Assembly: GCA_002205965.3 (NCBI GenBank)
Contig: NADL03000683.1
Location: 930,001 to 994,000, forward strand
Length of the DNA stretch: 64,000 nucleotides
From: Kappaphycus alvarezii
Taxonomy: Eukaryota > Rhodophyta > Florideophyceae > Gigartinales > Solieriaceae
Direction of reading: 5' to 3'
Below, in pieces: positions 1 to 11,489 of the stretch. Within the stretch, counting starts at the first letter, position 1, and every line of letters starts with the position of its first letter. The position numbers and the translations under genes were made by a program. Under the pieces are notes generated by a model that was not told the DNA's origin, did no database searches, and saw only the letters and a list, made by a program, of their open reading frames with translations.

Positions 1-887
1 ACGTAAAAGCATCTTCTAGATTGATCTTGAGGCCCAGCTCGGGCGACTTGAACATCGCAGAAATTGATGGTTGTCTTGGGGGCTCAAAACCGTCATAAGT
101 GGAGCGAAGGGTGCTTTCCAGGGTTCCAAAGCGTTATTGAATTAATCGGATAGCTCTAGAACGTTCCCTTTTTGCACGTATGGAAGAACCAGGGTTAGCA
201 CGGGCAGTTAGTTCTTCCTCCAGGGTTCCGACAGAAGCCACTACAGGTTCCAGAAGCTCAATCGAGATGGTCTTGCGTTCTTGAGGTCTATCACGATCTT
301 CAAGAGCCCTCTTAGTAGCCAAAGATATGAGCTAAAACTTGGCACTAGTCATCACAGCCTCTGTGAGATCAGCATTGTGAAGAAGGGTGATAGCCGGAAC
401 TCGAAAAGTTTGAGATACCGATGAGGCGTTGGCGTGGAGCAAATGTTTAGCTGCCAAGCCACGGAAGCGATCAACAAAGAGAGAAAGTTTCTCGTTCTTC
501 TTTCATGGACAGTTCACGACTGCTTGAAAGAATGAGATAAGCCGAATCACCTTGGAGAGAGCGTAGTCCTTGGCGACGGGTTGGCGATATCAAGAATAGC
601 CTTCACAGGATATTGATTATTGGAGGTGTTGATGTCTCCACGGGCTTCAGCTTCATCTACATGAGCTCTTTGAGAATCCGAGAGAGACTCGCTGTACAGG
701 GTCCGGGCAAGACGCTTGAACGTAGTCTGCAGATTCTTGTCTTGTCCTACGTTATGGGCCGCCTTCATAATACTGACCCAATCCGAGATCTTCTTGCGCC
801 ATTCTTGGAAGTCACCATCAGAGTTGAACACGGCGGAGCGTGTGATATCCTTCAGAGCCTTGTTCATCTTTTCTCTTGATCCCATAA
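1..887 (-). mobile_element. Ty1/copia element E, gag end, fossil (left edge)
   Basis: Minus-strand gag of a copia LTR retrotransposon, cut by the window edge. The start (547-885) resembles the gag start of copia A near 38.1 kb: both have a short N-terminus, then a W-rich stretch (EWRKKISDWVSIMKAAH here, EWRRQVFRLVNIFKAA there). Downstream, a VDRFRGLAAKHLLHA-like segment matches copia A (VSRFRGPAASHLLHA). Gag forms the particle that carries element RNA. As in copia A, the first ATG lies in a GTTATGGG context right after a pyrimidine-rich (minus sense) leader at 890-1010, so the LTR end is probably at about 890. An AATAAAAGGC stretch near 1045 (minus) could be its TATA-like promoter. The copy is broken, with a few breaks. 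Family assignment is firm; the outer LTR limit is not visible. Confidence 0.7.
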
Positions 888-1332
888 CCGTGGCATGTGG
901 AAAAGGGGGCAGCGAGGAAGGAGCGGAAAGGAGGAAGTTGAAGGAGTTGATGGAAGGTAGGATCAGGGAGTGACGGGGAAGGAACGAACGGGTATGGCAA
1001 AATTACCCTCGCGGGAGCTCCCCCTATTGTGGCGGCCAGAGCGCCTTTTATTCTCCCATTTCACGCAATTTCTAGAAATTCCAGATTAATTTAAATCAAT
1101 CACACCTTCAACTTGACTTTCTTTTCCTCAATTGCTTTAGTAAATTCGATTATCCAGTGACGTGCCCTTTCACTGATGCAAGAGTGAAACGGACATGGAG
1201 GCATCAACGAGTCAGTTTTTCTGGGTCTGACGTTTTTCTGACCGTTCTCGCCCGATGGGGAGCTTTTCTCGTCACAACGATTTTTATGGGTTATTTTATA
1301 ATAATAATATAAATATACATAATATTTTTATT

Positions 1333-1710
1333 TTATCTATAATAATAATATATAAAAGCTTTGCCGTTATTATGGGTTAGATTAGCGCTGTTGCCTTCTT
1401 TCTTTGGTCCGAGATCCAACACTTGGAATGGATCAGATAGTTTTAAAGCATGTGCTAAGAATACCTTAAGTTTTTTTTTCAGATCTGCATTGGATAATTC
1501 TAGATCACATTCCAGCCTATTGTGTAACGCCTTTGGCTTAACCGCCGAGAGGATATGATCGACTGCTTTCTTTAAATTGTCTTTTGAGATCCAACTTCGA
1601 CCTTTTAGACGTAGTACAGAGATATATGAGACAAACAAAGATTCCATTCTTGACTTTACTGAGCGGTCTGACATCGGCATGATAAGTTCTTTCTCCACGA
1701 TGGCATCCAA
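1333..1710 (-). CDS. unidentified lysine-rich ORF
   Basis: I do not recognise this 125-codon frame. It is open upstream to about 1795. The listed start is TTG; the first ATG is at 1680 and would give about 115 residues. The product is basic and predicted helical, with several Lys/Leu-rich stretches and no signal peptide or membrane segment. The end runs into an (ATA/ATT)-rich tract at 1300-1350, which encodes the odd YYYY tail. It sits between a copia gag and a LINE scrap, so a transposon remnant is as likely as a host exon. Confidence 0.2.
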   Translation of the reverse strand: MDAIVEKELIMPMSDRSVKSRMESLFVSYISVLRLKGRSWISKDNLKKAVDHILSAVKPKALHNRLECDLELSNADLKKKLKVFLAHALKLSDPFQVLDLGPKKEGNSANLTHNNGKAFIYYYYR

Positions 1711-2470
1711 TGTAGATAGGATGGCCTTATTTGATCTCTTGGGCCTTGCTCTTAAGTTAGTCCTAAATTGAATTGTCGGAGAGGCTGGTCAGGCCCCGTC
1801 TTAAACACCGGGGATGAGTCCGAGATCGATACATGACTCCAACTATTCTGGGTCGACACAAAATTTCAAGTCGATCGGCCTTATAGGCCCAACTGAAATA
1901 CTATTCTCAGTAGCTGTGATTTGGCGCGCGCTCGCAGAAACTTCTTTTTTTTACTGTTCATAATGACGGAGGAACGTGGGGATGGATTTGGCGTCGGGAA
2001 AACGAAGATGCGGATTATCGTCGGATGTAGATACGAAAGTTCCGTAGATGCAGGGGATTGGAGCGGGGTTTGCTCCAACTCCTCAAAGTTGCTCGGGCCT
2101 ACCAAGACGGAATGAAAGGTAAGACGGACGAAACCACGGTTTGGATAATTCCACTGGGAGCTAAGTGATGCTTGTGGAAGTTAAAGTTTTACGGGGTTCG
2201 TTGATCGATGTCCAATACCCCACTTTACTAAGTTTCTTTTTGGTAAAGTGGGCTAATTCTACTATAGTGTACGCGCGTTAATCTTGCACGGATGTATTTT
2301 TTTCAGACTTTCCAGATCATGGAGAGTCAGAGGAACCAAATAATGAAATAGGGAGAGAAAAATTCGGAATAGTAAAGTTCGGGAGACTCAACTAAATAAT
2401 TGCCACTCAACGCAGCAGTTGATGGTCATGACCCAACAGCCTGATATTACGCCACGAGACCAATTCAGAT

Positions 2471-2966
2471 TTAAGAGCCGAGATGCATCAAACTCTTGCA
2501 CCAAAATAGCACTGAGGAGGGTAATGCTTGACTGCAGAGAGGAAAGTGACCTATTCCACTGACCTTTAAGTCATCTTCGTACGTCTCGGGGTCCCTGATG
2601 ACGGTTGGCAGCGATTTTTTGCACTTCTCGTTGGCGGCCGAGCACAATGCAAGGAATTCAGCTGTTTTACATTTTTTTGCAGGTGTAAATCTGATGCCAA
2701 GAAGGGGCTTCTTTGCATCCTGTGGTTTCACTGGACGTTGAAGTTCGCGAAATACTTCATAACATAAGATTATTTCTGACATTTTGTGGACGCAGCACTC
2801 CATCATGAGGTCGAAAAAATCGGCGACCCGGCAGTGAAGATGTCGGTACAATAAGAAGTAAGTATCCAATTTTACATACCGCAAAGCAATTCCGCAGCAG
2901 CTTTAACGCTACTTCTGTAACCTTAAGTTCAAAAATGGCCTCAAAGAACTGTTCGAGAGATTTCAA
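2471..2966 (-). mobile_element. LINE fragment (post-RT region)
   Basis: Two minus-strand frames (2757-2966 and 2471-2884) match the region after the reverse transcriptase in the LINE piece at 54.8 kb. LLRNCFAVCKIGYLL corresponds to LLRTCFGVCRINYLL, and VFRELQRPVKP with LLGIRF corresponds to TFRELQLLIAP with TFGIGL. The frame changes between the two ORFs, so a frameshift has occurred. No RT or endonuclease part lies next to it. This is an old, doubly truncated insertion. Confidence 0.6.
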
Positions 2967-3361
2967 ATTGGTTTTGAAGTTCTGTATGGTGAGAGAAGTC
3001 GAACCTGTGGGGTCTTTGAGGACACATGTACCCTTGCTATACTATCGGCTAAGCTTCTTCGGACAGAGGGGCTATACGGACTCCTGTGGTGTAACAAGTA
3101 TGCATATTGAGCGAATATTTTAGTCTTTACCCTTTTTTCCTACATTTATGTTAAATTTTTTGATCGATAATGTTATTTGAGAACCAAATTTTATATTAAT
3201 TTACGGTAATTTGGATATTTTATGGAAGATTTTTATTTATTTTCAATTATTGAAGAATATTTTTTTAGATTGGGCCTATTTTATATTGCATATAGTATAA
3301 AATAATTTTTAGGTCCTACAGTGGGGGTCTATTACCTTGAAGGATATAGTTAGCACCCTTA
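2967..3361. other. no gene seen; AT-rich stretch
   Basis: The stretch from about 3124 to 3330 is strongly AT-rich and has no convincing ORF. It borders a short repeat at 3362 and then DIRS element 1. Confidence 0.4.
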
Positions 3362-3453
3362 CGGGAGGAAATTGGGATGAATTATTTGAAAGTTACGAAT
3401 CGTTGTGTCCTGGATTGTCAAAGAGAATTGCTGGTAGCTACAAGTACATTGCA
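3362..3453 (+). repeat. dispersed repeat, partner at 33998-34089
   Basis: About 90 bases resemble 33998-34089. Shared landmarks are GGGAGGAAATTGGGATG versus GGGGGGAAAAATTGAGGTG at the start, TCGTGTCCTGG in the middle, and AGAGAATTGCTGGTAGCTAC near the end. At 33998 the repeat is the start of a 113-codon ORF. Here it directly abuts the left end of DIRS element 1. Confidence 0.5.
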
Positions 3454-3462
3454 GCTTTGGTT

Positions 3463-3735
3463 TTATGATTGTAAAATTAAGTGTGAATGTATCGAGAGAC
3501 TTAATCATGTCTGTCTTCCACCACTATAAGCAAGTCACGCGTGACATTCTTATTTCAAATATAGGTCAGATTGTCATAAGCACATCAACGCTGCGCTACG
3601 TGTCTATCTGGTAATGTTCATGGTTTGCAAGGACTTGCGCAAGAGCGAAGACGGCCCGTTGAACATGGCTATATAATCGACGACTTTGGTCGCCACCGTT
3701 TCTTTTACTGGTCTCCCAAGTCGTCGCATGTTCTC
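3463..3735 (+). repeat. DIRS-1 direct repeat A1
   Basis: Matches 7703-7980 over about 270 bases, from TATGATTG...AAAATTA at the left to GTCGTCGC(A/T)TGTTCTC at the right, with roughly 10% differences. The first ATG of the gag-like ORF follows about 65 bases later. Confidence 0.75.
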
Positions 3736-3799
3736 ACCATTCGAACCAGCTCCGGACGAATCAACCGTCTAGGCCGACCTTCACACTTCACACATCAAT

Positions 3800-4507
3800 A
3801 TGTATAATGAGTCCTCCTACCCCTATTCTACACCATCCGCCAACTCTCGTCTTGACACCCTTGAGAACAAGATTGTTGGCATCGAAGGCCAACTCTCCGA
3901 GATCAACAACCTTCTCCAGCCGAAGTCCGGATCTGCTAACCCCGGAACTCCCGCGGTGGCCCAAGCAAGTGTCGCAGAGAATCCGACGGACCCTGCCGCC
4001 GTCAACCCTACACCGGATACCGAAGTCGTTCGTCCCGCTACCGACGCGTTCCAAGTCATTAACCTGCATTTCTCTCTACCTCCGCCCTCTGCAGAAGCTG
4101 TGGCCGAAACTTTTTGTACCCGTCGATCCTACGCCGCTACCGGAAAGCTCAAAAAGCTCAACAAACCGTCCACCGTTGCCCACTTCCCCGCAAATCGGTT
4201 CATACCAGAACCGGAAGGTTTATTCGGTCGCATCAAGTCAGCTGACCAACGTGACGGTTGGGAAGCAGAAGTCCTGTGGTATATTGGGGAAAAATTCGAG
4301 AACGCTCTTGCCACAGCCCACAAGGTCACCGAAGCCCTCGTGGCTAAGGACGTCATAGCCGCTACCGTGGCATTTGCCGTTCTTCATCAATTTCTTCAAG
4401 CATCCTACTCTCGAGTTCTGGAACGCGTCGACTTCTTCACCGACGCTTTGGAATCTGGCAAGTGCGAGGCTATTCTCTTGCAGCAGTACCTCCGCGAAGA
4501 CGATTGA
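3800..4507 (+). CDS. DIRS-1 gag-like protein region
   Basis: A 235-codon frame. Residues 18-35 hold a short heptad-like stretch (DTLENKIVGIEGQLSEIN), a probable coiled coil. A low-complexity Ala/Pro/Thr linker follows, then a conserved block (FCTRRSYAATGKLKKLNKP ... AHFPANRFIPEPEGLFGRIK). The equivalent frame in DIRS element 2 (28077-28553, minus) shares the coiled coil and the RFIPEPEGLFGRIKSAD block. By analogy with DIRS1 it is the particle or nucleic-acid-binding protein. A second ATG seven bases downstream opens an overlapping +1 frame (see findings). Confidence 0.65.
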   Translation: MYNESSYPYSTPSANSRLDTLENKIVGIEGQLSEINNLLQPKSGSANPGTPAVAQASVAENPTDPAAVNPTPDTEVVRPATDAFQVINLHFSLPPPSAEAVAETFCTRRSYAATGKLKKLNKPSTVAHFPANRFIPEPEGLFGRIKSADQRDGWEAEVLWYIGEKFENALATAHKVTEALVAKDVIAATVAFAVLHQFLQASYSRVLERVDFFTDALESGKCEAILLQQYLREDD

Positions 4508-4689
4508 AGTTACTCCTCCGGAATCTACCGCTCCACCAAGCACATCTTCGCCGAGCCCCGTTCCCAAGCCTACGCTTAGGCGTTCAATAAGCAGCAGGCC
4601 TCCTCTAGTAACCGGCGCCAAAACCAGCCTCAAGGAAGGGGTAACTCCAAAGATCGTAAGCCTGATCGCAAGTAAACCCTTCGCAGCCG

Positions 4690-6610
4690 CGACCTTTTCT
4701 TTCTGCTATGTCGCACATTCTATGGCGCAACACTCAGAAAGCCGCTTCGTATTGGTCCGAACACCTCCACGCCTCGGGATTCCTCGTACGTGCAATTCGG
4801 TTCGGAGTATAAGAAGCACCCATACATAATTCCCTTTCCCTTACTTAATTGAAACTCCCTCAGATCCCTGTCGACCCACAAGACAGGGAATTTTTCGACT
4901 CGCTATCGCGGACGACTTATATCGGAAGACCTACGAGAAAATCTCACCCGCCACGGCTCTCAAGTTACACCGCCAAGGATACCCATATCCAATGCCTTAT
5001 AAGCAGTATCTGGAGGCAAGCAATGATTCGTTGTAAACCTCCCTCGTCAATCGACGTTGTTCAGAACCGTGCCGGTCAAGATGGAAACGTTAGAAGTATT
5101 CGCTCTGGATTTCAAAGAAGCAGATTTAATGTTTTCCTTCGACATCGCGAAGGGGTACCATCACTTCCAGCTACACCCAGATATCCGGAACTGGTTCCTG
5201 TTCAACGTGGACAACAGGTATTTTCGATGTATTGCCCTACCGTTCGGCTGGAAACTTTCCTCCGCATATTTCGTCAAATTTACGCGTCCGTTCGTCCGGT
5301 ATGTTCGCCAGCGCTACCGTCTGCGAATTCACCCTTACATGGACGACTTTCTAATCGCTGTAAGAAGCCGCTCCCGCCTAGGCAAGGTTCTTCAACAAAT
5401 CGATCATCTCCTGGAATCCTGCGGACTATTGCGCAAGGAGTACAAAGGAAACTGGACTAGGACTCGCCGTATCGAGCATTTGGGTTTCATCCTAGACACT
5501 TCACCTATGGTTTTTGGTATCTCGGCCTACCGAATGGAAAAAATTCGGGGAATTGTCCAGCAATTTTTACGCCAAAGTCGCTGGAACCGCCGCCTGGTCG
5601 ACGCCCAGCTGTTACGCTACGTCACCGGAGTAGCAGTGACTTGTTCTCTCGTAATGCCTTTCGCTCGATTATACACCCGCTCGATGTACGACTCCCTGAA
5701 TCTCAGGACCAAGTCAGGGAAAAGAGTTCGGCTGCTACACGCAGCTATTCGGGATCTCAGGCTTTGGCGGGACCTTCCTGTAAGCCGGCCAGAACGGCCA
5801 ATATCAGCCCCATTCCCTACTCTGGCGATGCACTCGGACGCATCGACCTCCATCGGTCAGGGAGGGGCTTTAGGATCGGATCTCCGGCCGGGACGACGAG
5901 GTACGTAGGAAGCTCGAGGACTTTGGAACCGGGTACTTCGCGAGAAGCCAATCACCTTCCTGTAATTACGCGCAGTCACGGACAACATCAGATCGTTTGC
6001 AATTATATTACGCTCTGGAACCCACCTCAAGATCTGGGAGGACAATCAAGCGGTCGTATCAATTTTGAACGCTATGACCACGAAGTCCAAACCGCCCATG
6101 AGAGAGCTCCGAGCGTTACACCGATTGCTTAGACCTCTTGTAATACCCATCTAATCTCATTACCTTCCGTCAGCCGTGAACCGATTCGCCGACAGGCCAT
6201 CTCGCCCACATACAATCAACAATTGGGGGATCAATTTGGAACCGCCGAGACCCCTCTTGCGCAAGGTATCCCCCACAATGGACCAGTTTGAACAAGATTT
6301 GCCCGCGCTTCAACAGCGAGCATGCGTGTCCCGAATCCCTTGCAATAGACGCTCTCACACAAGATTGGAGTCAAAAGATCTACTTCTGTAATCCGCCGCT
6401 CAAGTCTATCCCTCTAGTCGTTACCAAGATCTGTCGGGAAAAATCCATCGGAATACTGGTAACGCTATATTGGCGAGCGCAGCAGTGGTTCACCCGCTTG
6501 CTGCATTTGACGAGCCATCATCTTTTCGACGCCGAAAATCTTTATTTTCCACCGATCTGGGCACCCAAGACAATGCCAGCTCCGCCATGGAAACTCTCCG
6601 TCTGTAAAAT
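4690..6610 (+). CDS. DIRS-1 reverse transcriptase / RNase H region, fossil
   Basis: The clearest part is 5057-5908. It contains FSFDIAKGYHHFQLHP (first catalytic Asp region), ALPFGWKLSSAYFVKFTRP and HPYMDDFLIA (YxDD box near 5335), the signature of DIRS-type RT. RNase H-like sequence follows (AMHSDASTSIGQGG and neighbouring frames to about 6130). The N-terminal extension starts near 4700 (SHILWR-type sequence). The product would copy element RNA into DNA. The frame is broken, with several breaks, so it is a fossil. Confidence 0.75.
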
Positions 6611-6699
6611 CTCAAGTAAGAAGCATTGACTCTCGCGCTAGCTGTCACGCCCCAGCAATCTGTTTTGGCTGCCGCTGGCTATGGAAATTCGGGGGTGGT

Positions 6700-7640
6700 G
6701 TAACTATTGCGCAACTCAAGCCGAAGGCCCGTGCACCCAACACTTGGCGCTCCTATGAGGTTCACTGAAATAATGGCTACATTTTGTACTGCAGATGGAA
6801 TTGACCCCTTTTCTGCATCAGAAGTGGCGTTTCCCCGCTATCTGGGTTTGCTGTTTACACAAGACAAGGTTAGCGGTTCCTCCGTTCGTAACTACCTCTC
6901 GGCTTTCACTACGGCTCATGCTCGAATTGGAAGGTCAGTTACTATTTCCCCTCTCCTACAGATAGCTGTGGTCGCCTATCAGCAAAGCGATCGGGAGAGG
7001 AAATTACTCAGCGATCCGGACTCGGTGAAAGAAAGGCGTGCATTGCCCAGTTCTGTGGCACTTACAATCTTAGAGGCTGCGCTCGCTTCGCAGTCTACCG
7101 AAATCGAGTTTCTTCGGGACGCTACCGCTGTCCTGGTTAGTTATGTTTTCTTTGAACGAGGAGAAGCCGGAGTCTCTCTTCTGCTTTCAAACATTTCGGT
7201 CACAGCCGATTCAATCAACATCGCTATTGCCTTGCGCAAGATTCAGCAGCGAGTGGCTCACACTCTCTCCTATCGAAGGAACAGGAATTTTCAAACAAGC
7301 CTTCTGGATCTGGTCGCTCGTTATGACTCAATTCGCCGCAACAACAGTTCCCAAAGCAAGTACTATTGGGCTCTCCGGGCGTTAGACTGTCGACCAGTGC
7401 TCGGATCATTACAGTATGGCTAAGAAATTGCCTGGATAGGGTCGAGGTATCTCTACCTCCTCAGGTCTCGTGATCCTCGCACTCTCTCCGTATGGGTGCA
7501 GCATCCGAATGTGCTGCAATTGGTGTGCGGGAATATCGCATCCTGATCTGGGGCGCCTGGTCCAACAGTCGCACATTCCGCGAATCGTAGCAGGATGGGC
7601 GTGTGTTGCAGTGTGATGATTCTCTGTTTTTCTTCGGTCA
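6700..7640 (+). CDS. DIRS-1 tyrosine recombinase region, fossil
   Basis: The N-terminal SAM-like region contains SEVAFPRYLGLLFTQDKVSGSSVRNYLSAF. The core continues with FLRDATAVLVSYVFFERGEAGVSLLL and RVAHTLSYRRN. The C-terminal HxxR box (SHSLRMGAASECAAIG) lies near 7480-7520. The protein belongs to the integrase/recombinase family that uses a catalytic tyrosine in place of a DDE triad, and it would insert the circular cDNA. The matching region of DIRS element 2 aligns along its length. The copy is broken. Confidence 0.75.
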
Positions 7641-7686
7641 TATGTTGTGACTTCACCCTCGTATCATCCCTCTAGTCTTTTGATTT

Positions 7687-7702
7687 TCTCAAATTATTAT
7701 TC
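7687..7702 (+). repeat. DIRS-1 core copy 1 (B1)
   Basis: TCTCAAATTATTATTC occurs immediately before repeat A2 and again at 8755-8770, the right end of the element. Identical short sequences at the A2 junction and the terminus are expected where the recombinase exchanges strands. Confidence 0.55.
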
Positions 7703-7980
7703 GATCTTATGATTGGAAAATTATGGATGAATATATCGAGAAGCTTCATCGTGTCTGCCTTCCACCACTACAAGCAAGTCACGAGTGACATTCTGATTTC
7801 AAATATAGGTCATATTTTCATAAGAACACCAACGCTGCGCTACTTGTCTAACTGGTAATGTTCATGGTTTGCAAGGACTTGCGCAAGTGCGAAGACAGCC
7901 CGTTGAACAGGGTTAAATAATCCACGACTTTGGTCGCCACCTTTCCTTTTACTGGTCTACCCAAGTCGTCGCTTGTTCTC
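7703..7980 (+). repeat. DIRS-1 direct repeat A2
   Basis: Second copy of the A repeat, about 90% similar to 3463-3735. The YR frame ends about 60 bases upstream, and the B2 segment follows directly at 7981. Confidence 0.75.
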
Positions 7981-8770
7981 CAGCCTCCCACCCTCCATTC
8001 ATCCTTCATGGCCCAATCACAAGCAGTCCTTTGTTCTTGATTTATGTTATGATTATTTTGTTTTATTATGGATATTGAATGATTCAAGTGTTCCCAAATT
8101 CAGCAACCGATTGAAATATTGATTTGGTTCTGGTCAGAGGATCAACGCGCATATTGGTCACGGGCGTATGAACGCGCTACTCCCCTTACAACTCTTGCGA
8201 CGCGAACACACCAAATCTAAAGAGTTAACCCAAGCGTACGCATGATGGAACGAATGAAACCGGACAAGGATTTCAGCGTCTGGGGAGACAAGCCGATCAC
8301 CTCATCTGATTCCACCATTCGATTATTACCGGTCCATTACTCCCGGTCCATTATCCTCGGTCCTGGCAACTCACCCGCCTTTTCGCCGGAACATCCTCTC
8401 CCGTTCGTGTGCCTCCCCAGGCCGGCCATTTCTGGCAGCGTACGTCGACTCAAGACAAGTAAGGTTGGCGCCAAACGGAAGCTTTCAGACTATACCCCAT
8501 TGGGTACCATCCTCGGAAGAAGCTCCCCGCGTCCATAGCCGCTGTACAGCAGAATCCGAAGATTCGAGTTTTCAAGAATTTTAACCCTGTCATCACCAGT
8601 TTTGTCTCGAGCAAACGTTCAACACAAAGTTAAAAATCAGTCTCAGCTACTGGAGCACGTATGCTGCATAAGTTATCCCTGATTGCTGTAATACGTACTT
8701 ATTTAGGTATCCCTGTTGCTGTTAGCTATTATTTGCTTTGATAAAGTGTTTGCGTCTCAAATTATTATTC
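7981..8770 (+). repeat. DIRS-1 terminal segment B2
   Basis: About 790 bases. It is strongly similar, in inverted orientation, to 22870-23656 of DIRS element 2; an example is the stretch around 8130-8240 with GGTCACGGGCGTATGA. It ends with the core repeat at 8755-8770. The only ORF (8242-8538) is a short Pro/Ser-rich frame also seen in element 2, so it is probably not a gene. This is the non-coding 3' part of the element. Confidence 0.65.
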
Positions 8771-9647
8771 ACTAGAAGAACCGGCCGAAGGCCGCCAAGA
8801 GTCATGCTGTGTTTGAAATTATAGCCACTGCAGCGTCGCTTAGTAAACTTGAAAATATGGCACTATCAAATTATTATCTGAATCTGTGCTTGGTTAAAAA
8901 ATACATTAATGATTATTGTTCAACTTGCTTAATATCTACAAAAATTATGTCACTGTTTACTTAAATTTTGGTAGCGACTTTACTCTGTTCTAGATTATAA
9001 TTATTCATACCTTGCTACAAATATTTTGTACAGCTTTGGGTCATGGAACTATTCCCAATCGATCAGCTATCATTAAAATTGGCTTTCTTTTCATTATTGA
9101 CACTAAGTCCTATTCAATCAAATCTTCATTTACCAAAAGTGGAACTATTTTAACTACGGATGTACCTCTGAATTAATTTTCAGTTATAGATCTAAGAATT
9201 TAAGAACGTTCTTCAAGGGCGAAATTTCCATGGGATATCCGAAGAGCTACTTAGACTGATGGAAAAAGAAATCAGGAAAAACATGGGATTATGTTCTCAA
9301 TTTGGAATCCGTCAATGATTTATTACTATCATATGTGTCTAATAATTCTGTTAAGCCAGTGCAAGTTCTTATTTAATCAACTCAATTATATGGAAAATCC
9401 TTACATATTTACAAGAATGACTGAGGCGCAGACATTCAGTCTAAAAATTTGTATTAGCGATTGCTATTGCTCTTCATGAGCTGTTTTCCTGTCATCAATA
9501 TCAGATATTTTCCAAAAATCTCTTGGTCCATTTTATACTACTCGGATTGATTTTAAAAAGCTTTGATGCAAAATATGTCCGACTTTATTCATCTACTGGT
9601 ACTTCGAAATTATTCGAAATACTTTGCTCATTTTTACATCGTCTTCC
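8771..9647. other. no gene seen
   Basis: AT-rich sequence with only short frames. No repeat or motif was recognised apart from a small inverted CCGGCCGAAGGCCG at about 8781. Confidence 0.4.
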
Positions 9648-9944
9648 TCATCTATACATATTAGTTATTTTTGGTCCTTGAGTAGAAACGGATGAAAACC
9701 CAGGTCGAAGAGGAGGCCCTCGAGATTGTCTGCTTGCCATGTTCCTTGCAATGCATCGGATAAATTGTCGACCAGTGCACAAGTATTCTGGCTCGAGAGC
9801 ATCGCAATATGATACCCATGGCATTAATTCAACACTACTGGTGGCCTGAAGTAAAGCAGCCCGACTGCATAAATTGATGGCATTTTTCAAGTCTATGGAT
9901 AGCATGCTACATGCAGGGTCATTAACGAACCTTCGGACAACCAT
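9648..9944 (-). mobile_element. LINE reverse transcriptase fragment
   Basis: A 98-codon frame contains LSIDLKNAINLCSRAALLQ, the RT motif around the first catalytic Asp in R2-like LINEs (compare MVDLQNPCNLVNRSSFLKEA at 52.1 kb). It is followed by a degraded stretch (SRGPPLRPGFS) where the QGDPLGPLLFS motif is expected. Nothing else of the element is attached. This is an old truncated insertion. Confidence 0.5.
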
Positions 9945-11280
9945 TTACTGAAGAGAAAAAACATTTTGATCCGATATACCTATCGTGGCAACCGTTGCTT
10001 CATTTTCATATTTCAGATAGGTACGGGCGAATTATAGCGAATTTCTGCAGCTGCGCTGGTGCCAGCTTATAGCCCCTGGAGCGGGAATTGCGGAGGTGGG
10101 AGAAGAGCTGTCCCACCGCTTGGAAGAAAGGGCGGCCCTTTGCGTAGCGCGAGCAATGGCCGGAGCGATGGAGGCGTCATTTTTGACAGTTTGCCGCATA
10201 TGGGTCAAGAAGAGAGCCAGTTAGTGCTGTGGTCCTGACAAGGTTGCTGCTCTGGTGAAAAGTCCTGCAGTGCCGTATTTATGTAGAGACGAGAATTGAT
10301 GCAACTGCGGCCACTTTTTTGGGTGCTGTAGTTGTGTTCGATGTCTACGGTGCTCTCGGTGCCGAAGATTTTAAGTTCTTCCGCCGACCTGCTTGTTACG
10401 CAGCTGAGCGCCTTAGTTTTAATGCAATGGGGACTTGTGTTGATGACAGTGCATAAAGCATAGTTTTTTGTAACAAGGCAGCATCAGTTACAGCTCAGCA
10501 GAAATGCCTGGATATTTGTGTGATTCTAATTGACTACAGAATGCTACTTGAGCCACTAGACTTAGCTGTTATCGTATTTAAATTTTAAACTGTACTGTAC
10601 TTCCCTAGGATCTACAATGCAGTTTATTCTTTGAAAAGTCTATATATGGTGGTTTGGGTACCGAGTAACGGAGCAAGTCCAAAACAAGAATCATAACCTA
10701 TGAGAAGAAGTACTTTAAGCACTTTTTTGCTGCAATACGGGGAAGCCAGCCATTCATCTTAACTGCCGGTAGATGTGGAAGACATTGTAGGCTCGTCTCG
10801 TAGGGCTTGTAGTCGACTTCCACCAGCAACTTTGCTGGGTTCTACATATGTAATAACTTTTGGGCTATGAAACTACATTAATGAATTAATCTCACAGGTT
10901 CTCTTTAATATACTTTTCCTTTGTCCTACTTATGTCATAAGAAAGAATGTTTTGAAACTGCATGCAACAACCATCTTTGAAACGTCTGTGACTTACGTGC
11001 TGACCTTTCGACGGAGTCAATTAAATCTGAATCTTAGGAAACGTGTTCAGCGAGGATCCAACTAACACTGGTGATGCTTCGGACTTTTTTTGTCTGATAT
11101 AGCACTGAAAAATTTCTTTCAATAGGTTTCAGCGTTCATAGACTCAACTTGAATTCTTGAAAATCGTATTTCGGCTCGGTCAATGACCTCCCACAGGTTA
11201 TCGAAGAGGTTGCTGTTCTTTTTTCGCCGTCTATATCATACTACTCCGCTATTCAAGCGTTGCTTATTTCCTATAAATCA
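9945..11280. other. no gene seen
   Basis: No ORF of note. The part from 10060 to 10260 is GC-richer than its surroundings but matches nothing I recognise. The region contains no element end that I can define. Confidence 0.35.
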
Positions 11281-11489
11281 CTCCGTGACTGCTTGAATGA
11301 ACGTCGAGTGAATGTGCCACCGCATAGTTCCCATCGTGTTATTCGCAAGCTAGCCCCTAATCTCTACACAGGCGATCAAAGAAAGTTAGCTAAGGAGTAA
11401 ATGAAAAATAACATCTTTAAATCAGGTCTTTGCATTGATCAAACAGGTCAAGAAACATGAGTCACTGAAATTGGAGAGTCTCGTGCTAA

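Larger units (their letters stand above)
3463..8770 (+). mobile_element. DIRS/PAT-type YR retrotransposon 1, fossil
   Basis: A tyrosine-recombinase retrotransposon. It has no LTRs or DDE integrase; it has gag-like, RT/RNase H and tyrosine recombinase regions in that order. Direct repeats A1 (3463-3735) and A2 (7703-7980) flank the coding part. A distal ~0.8 kb segment (7981-8770) follows A2. A short core (TCTCAAATTATTATTC) is present just before A2 and again at the far end. This A1-ORFs-core-A2-B2 plan is the split direct repeat form of the PAT/Ngaro branch. Such elements copy through a circular DNA that the recombinase inserts. The copy is broken, with several breaks. DIRS element 2 (22.9-28.9 kb, minus) is a relative from another subfamily. 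Confidence 0.8.

Noticed and set aside
1921-2115. 64-codon plus ORF with a GGTAAG donor-like end
   Set aside because: Too short and unsupported; the opposite strand is open too (1881-2105).
4374-4829. 151-codon frame overlapping DIRS-1 gag
   Set aside because: Not called separately because it is the continuation of the shifted frame already discussed for element 2; coding status is unproven.
11160-11300. Possible LTR or leader of copia scrap F
   Set aside because: No second copy in the window, so no LTR can be defined.
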